Origin: Novosphingobium sp. KA1
GTDB lineage: Bacteria > Pseudomonadota > Alphaproteobacteria > Sphingomonadales > Sphingomonadaceae
Direction of reading: 5' to 3'
Length of the DNA stretch: 64,000 bases
Assembly (NCBI RefSeq): GCF_017309955.1
Contig: NZ_CP021247.1
Location: forward strand, 2,753,001-2,817,000
Shown here: positions 31,607-40,816 of the stretch, piece after piece
Layout of the letters: every line of letters starts with the position of its first letter
Position numbering within the stretch: position 1 is the first letter of the stretch
The notes under the pieces: generated by a model
The model's database searches: none
What the model saw: the letters and a program-made list of their open reading frames with translations, nothing else
Told to the model about the DNA's origin: nothing
Translations under genes and position numbers: made by a program

Positions 31607-33970
31607 TCAGGCCGCCGACTGGTCGTGTACAAAACTGCGGTTGCGGAACAGCCCGAGGGCGTCGCGTGCCGACATCGGGCGGCCGAAATAGTAGCCCTGG
31701 ATCTTGCGGCAACCGAGCTGGCGGATCATTTCGACTTCCTTCTCGGTCTCCGCGCCTTCCGCCGTGGTCGACATGTCGAGGCTGTCCGCCATGGCAACGA
31801 CGGCGCGGATGATCGCGAGGCTTTCGGCATTGCCGGTCGCGGCGCCCTGCACGAAGGAGCGGTCGACCTTGATGGTCGAGAAGCGCAGCTTGCGCAGGTA
31901 GCCGAGCGAGGAATAGCCGGTGCCGAAGTCGTCGAGCGCGATCTTGCAGCCCAGCGCCATGACCTGTTCCAGCGCCGAACGGGCAAGGGTGGCATCGCGC
32001 AGGAAGATGCTTTCGGTCACTTCCAGTTCGAGGCGCGAGGCGGAGAGCCCGCTCTGGGTGAGGGCGGCGACGACGCTCGGCGCGAAGTTGTGGTCGAGGA
32101 GTTGCTCGCCCGAGACGTTGACCGCCACGCGCACATGCTCGGGCCAGTTCATCGCTTCGCGGCAGGCTTCCTTGAGCACCCATTCGCCGATCGGGACGAT
32201 CAGGCGGGTGTCCTCGGCCAGCGGGATGAACTTTGCCGGGCTGACGAAACCGTGTTCCTTGCTGTTCCAGCGCAGCAGGGCCTCGAACGAGAGCACGCCT
32301 TCGCTATGGGCATCGACCACGGGCTGGTAATTGAGCGTGAATTCCTCGCGCTGGAGCGCCGCGCGCAGCGAGAATTCGAGCTGGCGGCGCTCTTCGGCAT
32401 GGGCGTGGAGCGCGGGCTCGTACGTGTAATGGGCGTTGCCGCCGCCGTCCTTCGAACGGTAGAGGGCAAGGTCGGCATTGCGCATAAGCGTCTCGACCGT
32501 CTGCCCGTCGCGCGGGCCGATCGCGGAGCCGACCGAGGCGCCCACGTAAAGCGTGTGATGGTCCACGTGGTAGGGCTGCGACAGGGAGTGGATCACCCGC
32601 TGCGCCACGCGGTTCACATGTTCGAGGTCCGAAGCATCGCGGATGACGATGGCGAATTCGTCGCCGCCGAGGCGGCCGCACAGTTCGCTGTCGGTCATCT
32701 GGCTCTTGAGCCGCTCGGACACGCGGGCGAGCAACTGGTCGCCGACGAGGTGGCCGAGCGTGTCGTTGACGGCCTTGAACCGGTCGAGGTCGATCATCAG
32801 GAAGGCGCAGCGGGTGCGCCACTGTTCGGCATAGACCAGTGCTTCGCCCAGCGCCTCGGTCAGCATCAGGCGGTTGGGCAGGCCGGTCAGCGTATCGTAG
32901 CGGGCGAGCCAGGCGATCTTGTCGGAATTCTCGCGCGCTTCGGTGACGTCCGAGCCGACGCCGCGGAAGCCGTCGAACTGGCCGTTGTCGCTGATCTTGG
33001 GGGTGCCGGAAAGCTCCCACCAGCGCGGGTGGCCGTCAATCGAGACGCGCACCAGCACGTTCGAGAAGCTCTCGCGGCGCTTGAGGCGTTCGGCAAGGTC
33101 ATGAAGGCTGGGCGGGAACTGGCCGCTGTCCCAGGCGGAGCCGGCGATCAGCTGGATGAAGGGGACGCCTTCGATCTCGGAGGCATCGCGGCCCAGCGCA
33201 AAGGCGAAGCGGGGGGACACGGCGCGGACGCGGCGGGCGGTGTCGATCTGCCAGAGCCAGTCGGCCTCGCCCTCCTCGAACTCGCGCAGCAGCATCGAGA
33301 CGACCTCGTCACGCTCGTGCATGCCGGCTTCGGCAACCTTGGTCGAAAGGTACTGGCGCGCGCTTTCCACGGCCCCGGCAATGACGACGCCCACGAAGGC
33401 CAGGCCGACCAGCGCCATGTCATAGGTGCCAAGGACGATGAAGTAGGCGATCGTCGAGCCGCCGACGATGCTGGTGAAGATCAGTGTGCCCAGCGGTACG
33501 CCGGGCACCAGAACCGCGCAGGCGGTCATCAGCATGGCGACCACGGTCCAGAGTTTGACTTGTACCTGCTGGTCGACGAAGGGCCCGAAAGCGCAGACCG
33601 GGATGGCCCAGATCACCGCGCGGGCAATGACTGTCACGGCATGGCTGCGAATTTCGGCGCGGGTCAGGCGGCGCCGTTCGGCATCGGCGAACTGGCGCTC
33701 GTTTCGCATGCCCCACCACAGGACGATGAAGGCGCAGCCCGCCCAGCCGGCTATGGCGAGCGGGGGCAGGTGGCGCAGCAGCACCGCGATGGCGGCGATG
33801 ATGGCCGCCACTTGTGTTGCCATGCGTACCGCCTTCGCGCGGGCAAGGCAGGAGTACTGGAGACCGCGAAGGTGTGCCCAGTCACCCTCTGCCGGCTCGG
33901 TAAAACCGAGCACGGCAAGGACGGGCAGCTCCTTCGGGAGAGCTTGAGGTGATTGCGACCGTTTTTCCAC
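31607..33970 (-). CDS. Membrane PAS-GGDEF-EAL cyclic-di-GMP signalling protein
   Basis: The 787-residue protein has roughly six hydrophobic segments in residues 50-205, a PAS-like domain (about 230-345), a GGDEF domain with intact RLGGDEFA (435-439) and an EAL domain with FEALLRW (563-565) and DDFGTGYSS. Both the cyclase and the phosphodiesterase signature are intact, so it could make or break cyclic di-GMP. No RxxD inhibitory site is seen just before GGDEF. It is convergent with the FAD oxidoreductase gene, 24 bp apart, and has no copy of the island operator. I treat it as the first gene outside the catabolic island. Confidence 0.93.
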   Translation of the reverse strand: MEKRSQSPQALPKELPVLAVLGFTEPAEGDWAHLRGLQYSCLARAKAVRMATQVAAIIAAIAVLLRHLPPLAIAGWAGCAFIVLWWGMRNERQFADAERRRLTRAEIRSHAVTVIARAVIWAIPVCAFGPFVDQQVQVKLWTVVAMLMTACAVLVPGVPLGTLIFTSIVGGSTIAYFIVLGTYDMALVGLAFVGVVIAGAVESARQYLSTKVAEAGMHERDEVVSMLLREFEEGEADWLWQIDTARRVRAVSPRFAFALGRDASEIEGVPFIQLIAGSAWDSGQFPPSLHDLAERLKRRESFSNVLVRVSIDGHPRWWELSGTPKISDNGQFDGFRGVGSDVTEARENSDKIAWLARYDTLTGLPNRLMLTEALGEALVYAEQWRTRCAFLMIDLDRFKAVNDTLGHLVGDQLLARVSERLKSQMTDSELCGRLGGDEFAIVIRDASDLEHVNRVAQRVIHSLSQPYHVDHHTLYVGASVGSAIGPRDGQTVETLMRNADLALYRSKDGGGNAHYTYEPALHAHAEERRQLEFSLRAALQREEFTLNYQPVVDAHSEGVLSFEALLRWNSKEHGFVSPAKFIPLAEDTRLIVPIGEWVLKEACREAMNWPEHVRVAVNVSGEQLLDHNFAPSVVAALTQSGLSASRLELEVTESIFLRDATLARSALEQVMALGCKIALDDFGTGYSSLGYLRKLRFSTIKVDRSFVQGAATGNAESLAIIRAVVAMADSLDMSTTAEGAETEKEVEMIRQLGCRKIQGYYFGRPMSARDALGLFRNRSFVHDQSAA

Positions 33971-34032
33971 GTAGTCTGGATAGCGGCCGAAGGGTTATTA
34001 TGAGGTAAAAGGGCGCGGGCCCCGGCAGGAAA

Positions 34033-35856
34033 CTACTCGACGGTCACGCTCTTGGCGAGGTTGCGGGGCTGGTCGACGTCGGTGCCCTTCACGCAGGCGA
34101 CGTGATAGGCCAGAAGCTGTACCGGCACGGCATAGACCAGCGGCGCGATCAGCGGGTGGACACGCGGCATCTCGATCGTGGCGATGCAGCCTTCGCCCGC
34201 CTCGGCAATGCCTTCGGCGTCGGAGATCAGCACCACCTTGCCGCCGCGCGCGCGCACTTCCTGCATGTTGCTGACGGTCTTTTCGAACAGCGGGCCGGAA
34301 GGGGCGAGGACGATCACCGGCACGGCTTCGTCGATCAGCGCGATGGGACCGTGCTTCATTTCGCCCGAGGCATACCCTTCGGCGTGGATGTAGCTGATTT
34401 CCTTGAGCTTCAGCGCGCCTTCGAGGGCCAGCGGATAGTCCGGCCCGCGCCCGAGATAGAGCACGTCGCGGGCAGGGGCGATAAGATGCGCCATCGCCGC
34501 GATCTCTTCGTCGAAGGCGAGTGCGGCGTTGAGGCTGGCCGGGGTCTGCAGCAGGTGCTGGACGACCTCGTTCTCTTCCGCGCGGTCCATGCGCCCGCGC
34601 TTGACGGCAAGATGCGCGGCCAAAGCGGCGAGCACGGCCAACTGGCAGGTGAAGGCCTTGGTGGAGGCGACGCCGATTTCGGGGCCCGCGTGGGTCGGCA
34701 GCAGCAGGTCCGCCTCGCGGGCCATCGTGCTGGTGGGCACGTTGACGACGACGGCGATGGTCTGCCCGGCCGCCTTGCAGTGCTTGAGCGCGGCCAGCGT
34801 GTCCGCCGTCTCGCCCGACTGCGAGATGAAGAGCGCCAGGCCGCCCGGCTCCAGAACGGGGTCGCGGTAGCGGAATTCGGACGCCACATCGATGTCGACC
34901 GGCAGGCGGGCGAAGGTCTCGATCCAGTACTTTGCGACCATGCCCGCGTAGAAGCTGGTGCCGCAGGCGACGATGGTGATGCGCTTGATTGCCGAAAGGT
35001 CGAAATCGATCTGCGGCAGGGCGACCGACTGATCCACCTGGTGGATGTAGCTGCGCAGGGTCTGCGCCACTACGGTCGGCTGCTCGAAGATCTCCTTTTG
35101 CATGAAGTGGCGGTAATTGCCCTTCTCGATGGCGACCGCCGAGGCGCCGGAGGAGACGATTTCGCGCTCTACCGGGTTGTTGTCCGCATCGAAGATCCGC
35201 GCGCCCTCGCGGGTGATGACCACCCAGTCGCCTTCCTCGAGGTAGGAAATGCGCTGCGTCAGCGGGGCAAGGGCCAGCGCGTCCGAGCCAAGATAGGTCT
35301 CGCCCTCGCCGTAGCCAACGACCAGCGGCGAGCCGAGGCGGGCGCCGATCAGGAGGTCGGGGTGCTGGCGGAAGGCGATGGCAAGGGCAAAGGCGCCGCG
35401 AAGCTGCGGAAGGACGACCTTTACGGCCTCTTCCGGCGAAAGCCCGGCCTCGACCTGTTCGGACACGAGATGGGCGACCACTTCGGTGTCGGTCTGGCTC
35501 TCGAACGTGCGGCCCCGCGATTCGAGAGCTTCGCGAAGGGGGCGGAAGTTCTCGATGATGCCGTTGTGGACGAGGGCGAGGTGCCCGGTCGCATGGGGGT
35601 GGGCGTTGGCGGCGGTGGGCGCGCCGTGGGTGGCCCAGCGGGTATGGGCGATGCCGATCAGGCCATCGGCGGGGTCGCGGGCCAGTTCGTTGACGAGGTT
35701 GATCAGCTTGCCCTGAGCACGGCGGCGGATCAGCTGGCCGTTTTCGACCGTGCAGACGCCGGCGCTGTCATATCCGCGATATTCCATGCGCCGAAGGCCG
35801 TCGACGAGCCGATCCGCGACCTGTTCCTTGCCGACGATGCCGATGATTCCACACAT
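34033..35856 (-). CDS. glmS: Glutamine--fructose-6-phosphate aminotransferase (isomerizing)
   Basis: The 607-residue enzyme makes glucosamine-6-phosphate from fructose-6-phosphate and glutamine, the first step to UDP-GlcNAc. The start at 35856 is fixed by the N-terminal nucleophile: MCGIIGIVG places Cys2 right after the initiator Met. The glutaminase domain runs to about residue 220, followed by two SIS domains (ISQSGETADTLAAL and STKAFTCQLAVLAAL) and the conserved C-terminal DQPRNLAKSVTVE. Length is standard. glmU lies 2 kb downstream in the same direction with two other genes between. No glmS ribozyme is expected or seen in this group. Confidence 0.97.
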   Translation of the reverse strand: MCGIIGIVGKEQVADRLVDGLRRMEYRGYDSAGVCTVENGQLIRRRAQGKLINLVNELARDPADGLIGIAHTRWATHGAPTAANAHPHATGHLALVHNGIIENFRPLREALESRGRTFESQTDTEVVAHLVSEQVEAGLSPEEAVKVVLPQLRGAFALAIAFRQHPDLLIGARLGSPLVVGYGEGETYLGSDALALAPLTQRISYLEEGDWVVITREGARIFDADNNPVEREIVSSGASAVAIEKGNYRHFMQKEIFEQPTVVAQTLRSYIHQVDQSVALPQIDFDLSAIKRITIVACGTSFYAGMVAKYWIETFARLPVDIDVASEFRYRDPVLEPGGLALFISQSGETADTLAALKHCKAAGQTIAVVVNVPTSTMAREADLLLPTHAGPEIGVASTKAFTCQLAVLAALAAHLAVKRGRMDRAEENEVVQHLLQTPASLNAALAFDEEIAAMAHLIAPARDVLYLGRGPDYPLALEGALKLKEISYIHAEGYASGEMKHGPIALIDEAVPVIVLAPSGPLFEKTVSNMQEVRARGGKVVLISDAEGIAEAGEGCIATIEMPRVHPLIAPLVYAVPVQLLAYHVACVKGTDVDQPRNLAKSVTVE

Positions 35857-35988
35857 GCGCTTGAAGTACCTTGTTCGAGACGAGACTGCCTTGCCCTTAC
35901 GCCGATAATCGTTGGCGTTTGGTGGCGCCACCATGAAGGCTTGGTAATGTGTGCAAAGCCGCGGGAATTTTGATCGGGAGGCAGGGGC

Positions 35989-36837
35989 TCAATCGTCGCC
36001 GTCGATCATGCCTGCAAGTCCGCCCAGCGCGCCAAGGCCGAGCAGGGTGCTTTCGCCGCGATTTTGCCCGCCATAGGGCATCGCCGCCGCCATCATCCGC
36101 CCGGCCAGGCGCGAGAACGGCAGGGACTGGATCCAGACTTTTCCGGGCCCGCGCAGGCGGGCAAAGAACACGCCTTCGCCGCCGAAGATCATCGACTTGA
36201 CCGAGCCTGCGCGGATCACGTCGAAATCGATTCCCGAGGTGAAGGCGGCGACGCAGCCGGTGTCGATATGCAGTTCCTCACCCGGCTCCAGCGTGCGTTC
36301 GATCACGGTGCCGCCCATCTGCACGAAGACCCAGCCGTCGCCGTCCAGCCGCTGCATGATGAAGCCCTCACCACCGAACAGGCCGGTCATGATCTTCTGC
36401 TGGAAGTGGATGCCGATCGACACGCCGCGCGCGGCGCAGAGGAAGGCGTCCTTCTGGCAGATCAGGCGGCCGCCGATCTCGTCCAGCTTGATCGGCACGA
36501 TCGAGCCGGGAATCGGCGCCGCGAACGCGACTCGGGCCTTCCCGCGACCTTCGTGCGTGAAGACAGTGGTGAACAGGCTCTCCCCGGTCACGAGTCGCTT
36601 GCCGGCGCCGAGCAGCTTGCCCATGAAGCCGCCGCCCTGCTGTTCGGAGCCGTCGCCGAACACCGTGGACATCGTGATCGGGGCGTCTTTCCAGACCATC
36701 GCGCCTGCTTCGGCGACCGCGCTTTCACCGGGATCCAGTTCGATTTCAACGAACTGGAGCTCCTGACCCTTGATCTCGAAGTCGACATCGTCGGCCACGG
36801 AGGCGCTGCGGCTGTGGCTCCAGGGGCTGGTGGGCAT
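35989..36837 (-). CDS. AIM24 / TIGR00266 family protein
   Basis: The ATG at 36837 has a GGAG Shine-Dalgarno sequence at suitable spacing and gives 282 residues. The frame continues upstream, but that part is not protein-like. The sequence shows the family's repeated beta structure with Gly-rich turns: EAGAMVWKDAPITMST, GGEGFIMQRLDGDGWVFVQM, EELHIDTGCVAAFTSGIDFD and GGEGVFFARLRGPGKVWIQS. The family (related to mitochondrial AIM24 and the TerD-associated trypsin-like proteins) has no firm biochemical role in bacteria. The C-terminus is Gly-rich and ends GLAGMIDGDD. It stands alone between glmS and a divergent TPR-like gene. Confidence 0.85.
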   Translation of the reverse strand: MPTSPWSHSRSASVADDVDFEIKGQELQFVEIELDPGESAVAEAGAMVWKDAPITMSTVFGDGSEQQGGGFMGKLLGAGKRLVTGESLFTTVFTHEGRGKARVAFAAPIPGSIVPIKLDEIGGRLICQKDAFLCAARGVSIGIHFQQKIMTGLFGGEGFIMQRLDGDGWVFVQMGGTVIERTLEPGEELHIDTGCVAAFTSGIDFDVIRAGSVKSMIFGGEGVFFARLRGPGKVWIQSLPFSRLAGRMMAAAMPYGGQNRGESTLLGLGALGGLAGMIDGDD

Positions 36838-37003
36838 GAAAAACTCCGGATGTTGAAATAAGGTTTGCCGTGATCTGGGTGCGGCGAAACATCTTGTCAA
36901 ACTGCGCTCGTCGGATACTCTAGGAACTTCGACGAAGACCATTCGATGAAACAGCCCGGCACAGACTGGCGCACGAAGGTCCGATCGGGAGAGGACTGTG
37001 CCG

Positions 37004-37711
37004 ATGAACTTCATGATGAAGTCGGTTTCGTTGCTGGTTTCCGTCGCCGCTTCGGCGATTCCGGGTCTTGCAACCGCCGGCGAAGCTACGCCGATTGCGC
37101 TGATCAGCAGCGCTGCCCACGCCGAATATGTCGGCATGGTCAGCCGTGGTTTCGACATGATCCGGGCGGGCAAGCCCGGCAAGGCGGTGAAGCTGTTCGA
37201 TTCGGTGATTTCCGCCAATGAGCAGGGGCTGACGGGCGATGCCCGGCCGCGCCTGTGCCTGTCGGAAAAGGCGTCGGGCCATGCCGCGCCGCGCGATGCG
37301 GTGATGGTCAGCAGCGCGGTATGCGACGCGCATTTCGGCAAGGGATTTGCGCTGGTCGATCTTGGCCGGGGCGATCTGGCCGAGGCGGAACTGCGCCGCG
37401 CCACCGAACTGGCGCCGGACAATGCGCATTATGCCAACGAATATGCCGAGTTGTTCAAGTCTCGCCGGCAGTTCCAGGAAAGCTACGACCTGTTCGCGCG
37501 CGCCTGGTCGGTGGTGGACAAGGATACCAAGGGGCCGGATGCCGGGATCGCTGCCCGCGCGCTGCGCGGCATGGGTTTCAACCTGATCGAGCTTGGCCGC
37601 CTGGACGAGGCGAAGACGATGTTCTCGCAGTCGCTTGCGTATGATGCGGGCAATGCCGCGGCAAAAACCGAACTGGACTTCATCGCCCAGCGTCAGGCCA
37701 TCGGCTCCTGA
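37004..37711 (+). CDS. Secreted protein with tetratricopeptide-like repeats
   Basis: The ATG at 37004 follows GGGAGAGGA; an in-frame GTG at 36998 is less likely. The 235-residue product has a signal peptide ending near ATAGE. It then has helical repeats that fit TPR spacing: GFDMIRAGKPGKAVKLFDSV, GFALVDLGRGDLAEAELRRA...LAPDNAHY, and RGMGFNLIELGRLDEAKTMF. Two Cys (RPRLCLSEK and SAVCDAH) could form a disulfide in the periplasm. It probably mediates protein contacts in the periplasm; no partner is evident from the neighbours. A strong terminator follows. Confidence 0.75.
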   Translation: MNFMMKSVSLLVSVAASAIPGLATAGEATPIALISSAAHAEYVGMVSRGFDMIRAGKPGKAVKLFDSVISANEQGLTGDARPRLCLSEKASGHAAPRDAVMVSSAVCDAHFGKGFALVDLGRGDLAEAELRRATELAPDNAHYANEYAELFKSRRQFQESYDLFARAWSVVDKDTKGPDAGIAARALRGMGFNLIELGRLDEAKTMFSQSLAYDAGNAAAKTELDFIAQRQAIGS

Positions 37712-37721
37712 GTTCAAGGGC

Positions 37722-37752
37722 GAGGGCGGCATCAGCCGCCCTCCGTCTTTTT
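37722..37752 (+). terminator. Intrinsic terminator after the TPR-like gene
   Basis: GAGGGCGGC (37722-37730) pairs perfectly with GCCGCCCTC (37735-37743), with T5 at 37748-37752. Confidence 0.88.
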
Positions 37753-37777
37753 GCTTGGCGCCGTCTTACTTGGGGCC

Positions 37778-39163
37778 TTACTTGGCCTCGGCGGCCTTTT
37801 CGGCCTTTTTCTTCTTCATCGCGTCGTGGAAGCGGTCGGCCCAGCCGGGCTTGACCAGCTGTTCGCCGCGCACGAGGCGAAGCTCGCCGTCACCCACGTC
37901 GCGCGTCACCGTGCTGCCCGCCGCGACGATGGCATCGGCGCCGATCTTCACCGGGGCGACCAGCGCGCTGTTGGAGCCGATGAACGCACCTTCGCCGATG
38001 ACGGTGCGGTACTTGAAGTAGCCGTCATAGTTGCAGGTGATCGTGCCCGCGCCGAGGTTGGCCCTGGCGCCGACCGTGGCATCGCCGACGTAAGTGAGGT
38101 GATTGGCCTTGGCGCCTTCGCCCAGTTCCGCGTTCTTGATCTCGACGAAGTTGCCGACCTTGGAACCCTGCCGCAGCAGCGCGCCGGGGCGCAGGCGGGC
38201 ATAAGGGCCGACACTCACGCCGGTTTCGATCGTCGCGCCTTCGATGTGCGAGAAAGCGTGGATGGTCACTCCGTCGGCTATCGAAACGCCGGGGCCGAAC
38301 ACCACGTTGGGCTCCACGGTGACGTCGCGGCCAAGCTGCGTGTCCCAGGCGAAAAACACGGTTTCGGGCGCGATCAGCGAGACGCCGTCGGCCATGGCCG
38401 CCGCGCGGCGGCGGGCCTGCCAGCGGCCTTCCGCCTCGGCCAGTTCGCCGCGGCTGTTGATGCCGCCCACTTCGTGCGGATCCTGGGTGACGATCACCGC
38501 GCAAGTGCGACCGTCCAGCGTCGCCACGTTGACGATGTCGACAAGGTAATATTCCCCTTGCGCATTGTCGTTGCCGACGCGGGATAGCAGGTCGAACAGG
38601 TCGGCCGACTTCACCGCCATCAGGCCCGAATTGCACAGGCGGCAGGCGCGCTGTTCCTCGGTGGCGTCCTTGTATTCGACCATCATGGCGATGCGGCCAT
38701 CGTCATGGGCCAGCACGCGGCCATATTGCAGCGGGTCTTCCGGCTCGAAGCCGAGCACGACCACGGCCGGCGCGTCCGGCGCATGGAGCCGGTCGATCAT
38801 CGCGCGCATCGTCTCGGTGCTGACGAAAGGCACGTCGCCATAAAGAACCAGCACGTCGCCCGAAAACCCGGTGAGCGCATCTTCCGCCTGCTGCACCGCG
38901 TGGCCGGTGCCCAGTTGCGGGTCCTGCACCGCGATGGTGGCGCGGCTGCCCAGCGCCTTTTCAAGCTGTTCGCGGCCGTGCCCGGCCACCACCACCTGTT
39001 TCTCAGGGGCAAGCGCGGCGGCGCTTTGCAGCAGATGTTCCAGCATCGGCCGGCCGGCGATGGGATGAAGGACCTTGTGCAGGTCGCTCTTCATGCGGGT
39101 GCCCTTGCCGGCGGCGAGGACGACGATTGCGAGCGGATTGGAATTTTCGACCATGTTCATCAC
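37778..39163 (-). CDS. glmU: Bifunctional UDP-N-acetylglucosamine pyrophosphorylase / glucosamine-1-phosphate N-acetyltransferase
   Basis: The 461-residue enzyme acetylates glucosamine-1-phosphate and then makes UDP-GlcNAc. The N-terminal uridyltransferase domain begins with LAAGKGTRMKSDLHKVLHPI. The C-terminal half is a left-handed beta-helix with hexapeptide repeats (for example GVSVGPYARLRPGALLRQGS and KVGNFVEIKNAELGEGAK). Length and domain order are normal. Starts at 39163, 39160 or 39154 are all possible in the short N-terminal MMNMVEN. The gene is divergent from gph with about 50 bp between them, so the two promoters probably overlap. Confidence 0.97.
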   Translation of the reverse strand: MMNMVENSNPLAIVVLAAGKGTRMKSDLHKVLHPIAGRPMLEHLLQSAAALAPEKQVVVAGHGREQLEKALGSRATIAVQDPQLGTGHAVQQAEDALTGFSGDVLVLYGDVPFVSTETMRAMIDRLHAPDAPAVVVLGFEPEDPLQYGRVLAHDDGRIAMMVEYKDATEEQRACRLCNSGLMAVKSADLFDLLSRVGNDNAQGEYYLVDIVNVATLDGRTCAVIVTQDPHEVGGINSRGELAEAEGRWQARRRAAAMADGVSLIAPETVFFAWDTQLGRDVTVEPNVVFGPGVSIADGVTIHAFSHIEGATIETGVSVGPYARLRPGALLRQGSKVGNFVEIKNAELGEGAKANHLTYVGDATVGARANLGAGTITCNYDGYFKYRTVIGEGAFIGSNSALVAPVKIGADAIVAAGSTVTRDVGDGELRLVRGEQLVKPGWADRFHDAMKKKKAEKAAEAK

Positions 39164-39213
39164 TTGCCAGCAAATTGTTGCGGTTTCTACTTCGGGGAGG
39201 CACTGAAGAGGGG

Positions 39214-39897
39214 ATGACGCAGTTCCCTTTCGACGTAGTCGGCTTCGATCTTGACGGCACCCTTCTCGATACGCTCGGCGATCTTGCCGTGGCGCTCAAT
39301 CATGCGCTTGCGATCGAAGGGCGGCCAGCCATTGCCGTGGACGGGGTGCGCGATCTTGTCGGCGGCGGCGCGAAAAAGATGCTCGCCAAGGGCCTCGAAG
39401 TCACTGGCGGCGGGGTTTCGGACGAGCGGCTGGACGAACTCCACGCCGCGCTGCTCGATTTCTATGCGGACAATGTGGCCCATACCACGCGCTTCTACCC
39501 GGGCGGCGAGGCGATGCTCGACGGGCTGGCCGCGCGCGGCGTGAAGGTGGCAGTCGTTACCAACAAGCTGGAACGGCTGGCGGTGGAGATCTTTGCCGAA
39601 CTGGGCCTGACCGACCGTTTCTTCACCGTGATCGGCGGCGATACCCTGGGCCCCGGGCGCGCCAAGCCCAGGCCCGACCTGATCGAACTGATGCTGGAAC
39701 GGGCCGGCGCCGGTGAGCGTCCGATCCGGGCGGCGTTTGTCGGCGATACGACCTACGATACCGGGGCGGCGGCGACGGCGGGCATTCCCTGCGTTGCCGT
39801 CAGCTTCGGTTTCAACGACCGGGCTCCGCAAGATCTCGGCGCGGCGGCGGTGATCGACCATTTCGACGAACTCATCCCGGTGCTGGAGCGGCTCTGA
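39214..39897 (+). CDS. gph: Phosphoglycolate phosphatase-like HAD hydrolase
   Basis: The ATG at 39214 follows GAAGAGGGG and gives 227 residues. All four HAD motifs are visible: VGFDLDGTLLD (nucleophile Asp), VVTNKLE (Thr), KPRPDLIELM (Lys) and FVGDTTYDTGAA (metal-binding Asp pair). Enzymes of this length dephosphorylate 2-phosphoglycolate, a by-product of DNA repair and oxygenation reactions. HAD specificity is hard to assign by sequence alone, so the symbol is by family resemblance. It is divergent from glmU and convergent with the response regulator gene, with four bases between the two stops. Confidence 0.83.
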   Translation: MTQFPFDVVGFDLDGTLLDTLGDLAVALNHALAIEGRPAIAVDGVRDLVGGGAKKMLAKGLEVTGGGVSDERLDELHAALLDFYADNVAHTTRFYPGGEAMLDGLAARGVKVAVVTNKLERLAVEIFAELGLTDRFFTVIGGDTLGPGRAKPRPDLIELMLERAGAGERPIRAAFVGDTTYDTGAAATAGIPCVAVSFGFNDRAPQDLGAAAVIDHFDELIPVLERL

Positions 39898-39901
39898 CCC
39901 G

Positions 39902-40588
39902 TCAGGCTTCCATGTTGTCGAAGACGTAGCCGAACGAGCGTACCGTGCGCGGCAGGTGCGGCACCTGCATCGTGCGCAGCTTGCGGCGCAGGCGGCTGAC
40001 CCACGAATCGACCGTGCGCTCGTCACAGACCTCGACGCTCTTGCCGAGCACCCCGATCAGTTCGCCGCGCGTGAACACCCGGTTGGGATTGCGCGCGAAG
40101 TGGTTGAGCAGGCGCTGCTCGTTCGATTGCAGCGGCACGACGAGGCCCTTGTAGCGCGTCAGGTGCGAATCGGGCTGGATCACCAGCTCGCCGATCTGGA
40201 TTGCCGGCACTTCCTTGCGAGCGGCCGAAACCGGCTGGTAGATACGCAGGCGCTGCACCAGCGCCTTGGGCGAAAGCGGGCCGATCAGGTAGTCGTCCGC
40301 CCCTGCTTCCAGCGCGCGGGCCTGCGCGCGGGGATCGGGTTCGGGCAGCACCATGGTGATGTGGAGCGGGTGATCGTTGATACGGTCGCGCAGCAGCCCG
40401 CAAAGCTGCAATCCCGACATTTCGGGCAGCAGCCAGTCCACGAAGACCCATGTCGGTCCTCGCAGCGCGCGGGCGCACAGATCGGTTGCGTCGGTCACTT
40501 CCGCCTCGAAGGTCAGGAAGTTGTCGCGGATGGCGCCGACGTGGGTGAGGTCGCCCGAAGTCAGCACGATGTCGCCGGATTTGATCAT
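39902..40588 (-). CDS. OmpR/PhoB-family response regulator with atypical receiver
   Basis: The ATG at 40588 (228 residues) follows AGGA at suitable spacing. The frame extends to 40645 without support. The receiver domain keeps a phospho-acceptor-like Asp51 in VFVDWLLPEMSG. However, the usual acidic pair after the first strand is reduced to a single Asp (LTSGD), and the conserved Lys of the KP motif is Gly103 (YLIGPL). The C-terminal winged helix (about 130-228) is typical: SNEQRLLNHFARNPNRVFTR and VDSWVSRLRRKL. No histidine kinase gene is nearby. It may act without phosphorylation. The TonB receptor at 40817 is divergent. Confidence 0.85.
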   Translation of the reverse strand: MIKSGDIVLTSGDLTHVGAIRDNFLTFEAEVTDATDLCARALRGPTWVFVDWLLPEMSGLQLCGLLRDRINDHPLHITMVLPEPDPRAQARALEAGADDYLIGPLSPKALVQRLRIYQPVSAARKEVPAIQIGELVIQPDSHLTRYKGLVVPLQSNEQRLLNHFARNPNRVFTRGELIGVLGKSVEVCDERTVDSWVSRLRRKLRTMQVPHLPRTVRSFGYVFDNMEA

Positions 40589-40816
40589 TGCATCCTGCAA
40601 TTCGATGGAAATGATCAGGTCCCATAAGCCCGAGGTAGCCGCCACACACGTGTCAAATTTGTCATGTTTGCGGCGTCACAATCCGGTCAAGAAAAATACA
40701 AGAAACCAACATGGTTCTGACCAAGGCCATGCCTAGTCAGCCTCCCTGCCGCCCCGGTGGCGGTCCTCGCAGCGCAACTGCGCGAGGGCAAATCGAGAGA
40801 TTCAGGGAGTTTCCAC

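Noticed and set aside
34033..36000. Possible glmS ribozyme upstream of glmS
   Set aside because: Only about 130 bases lie upstream and no ribozyme core or P2-like helices were recognised. Such ribozymes belong mainly to Gram-positive bacteria.
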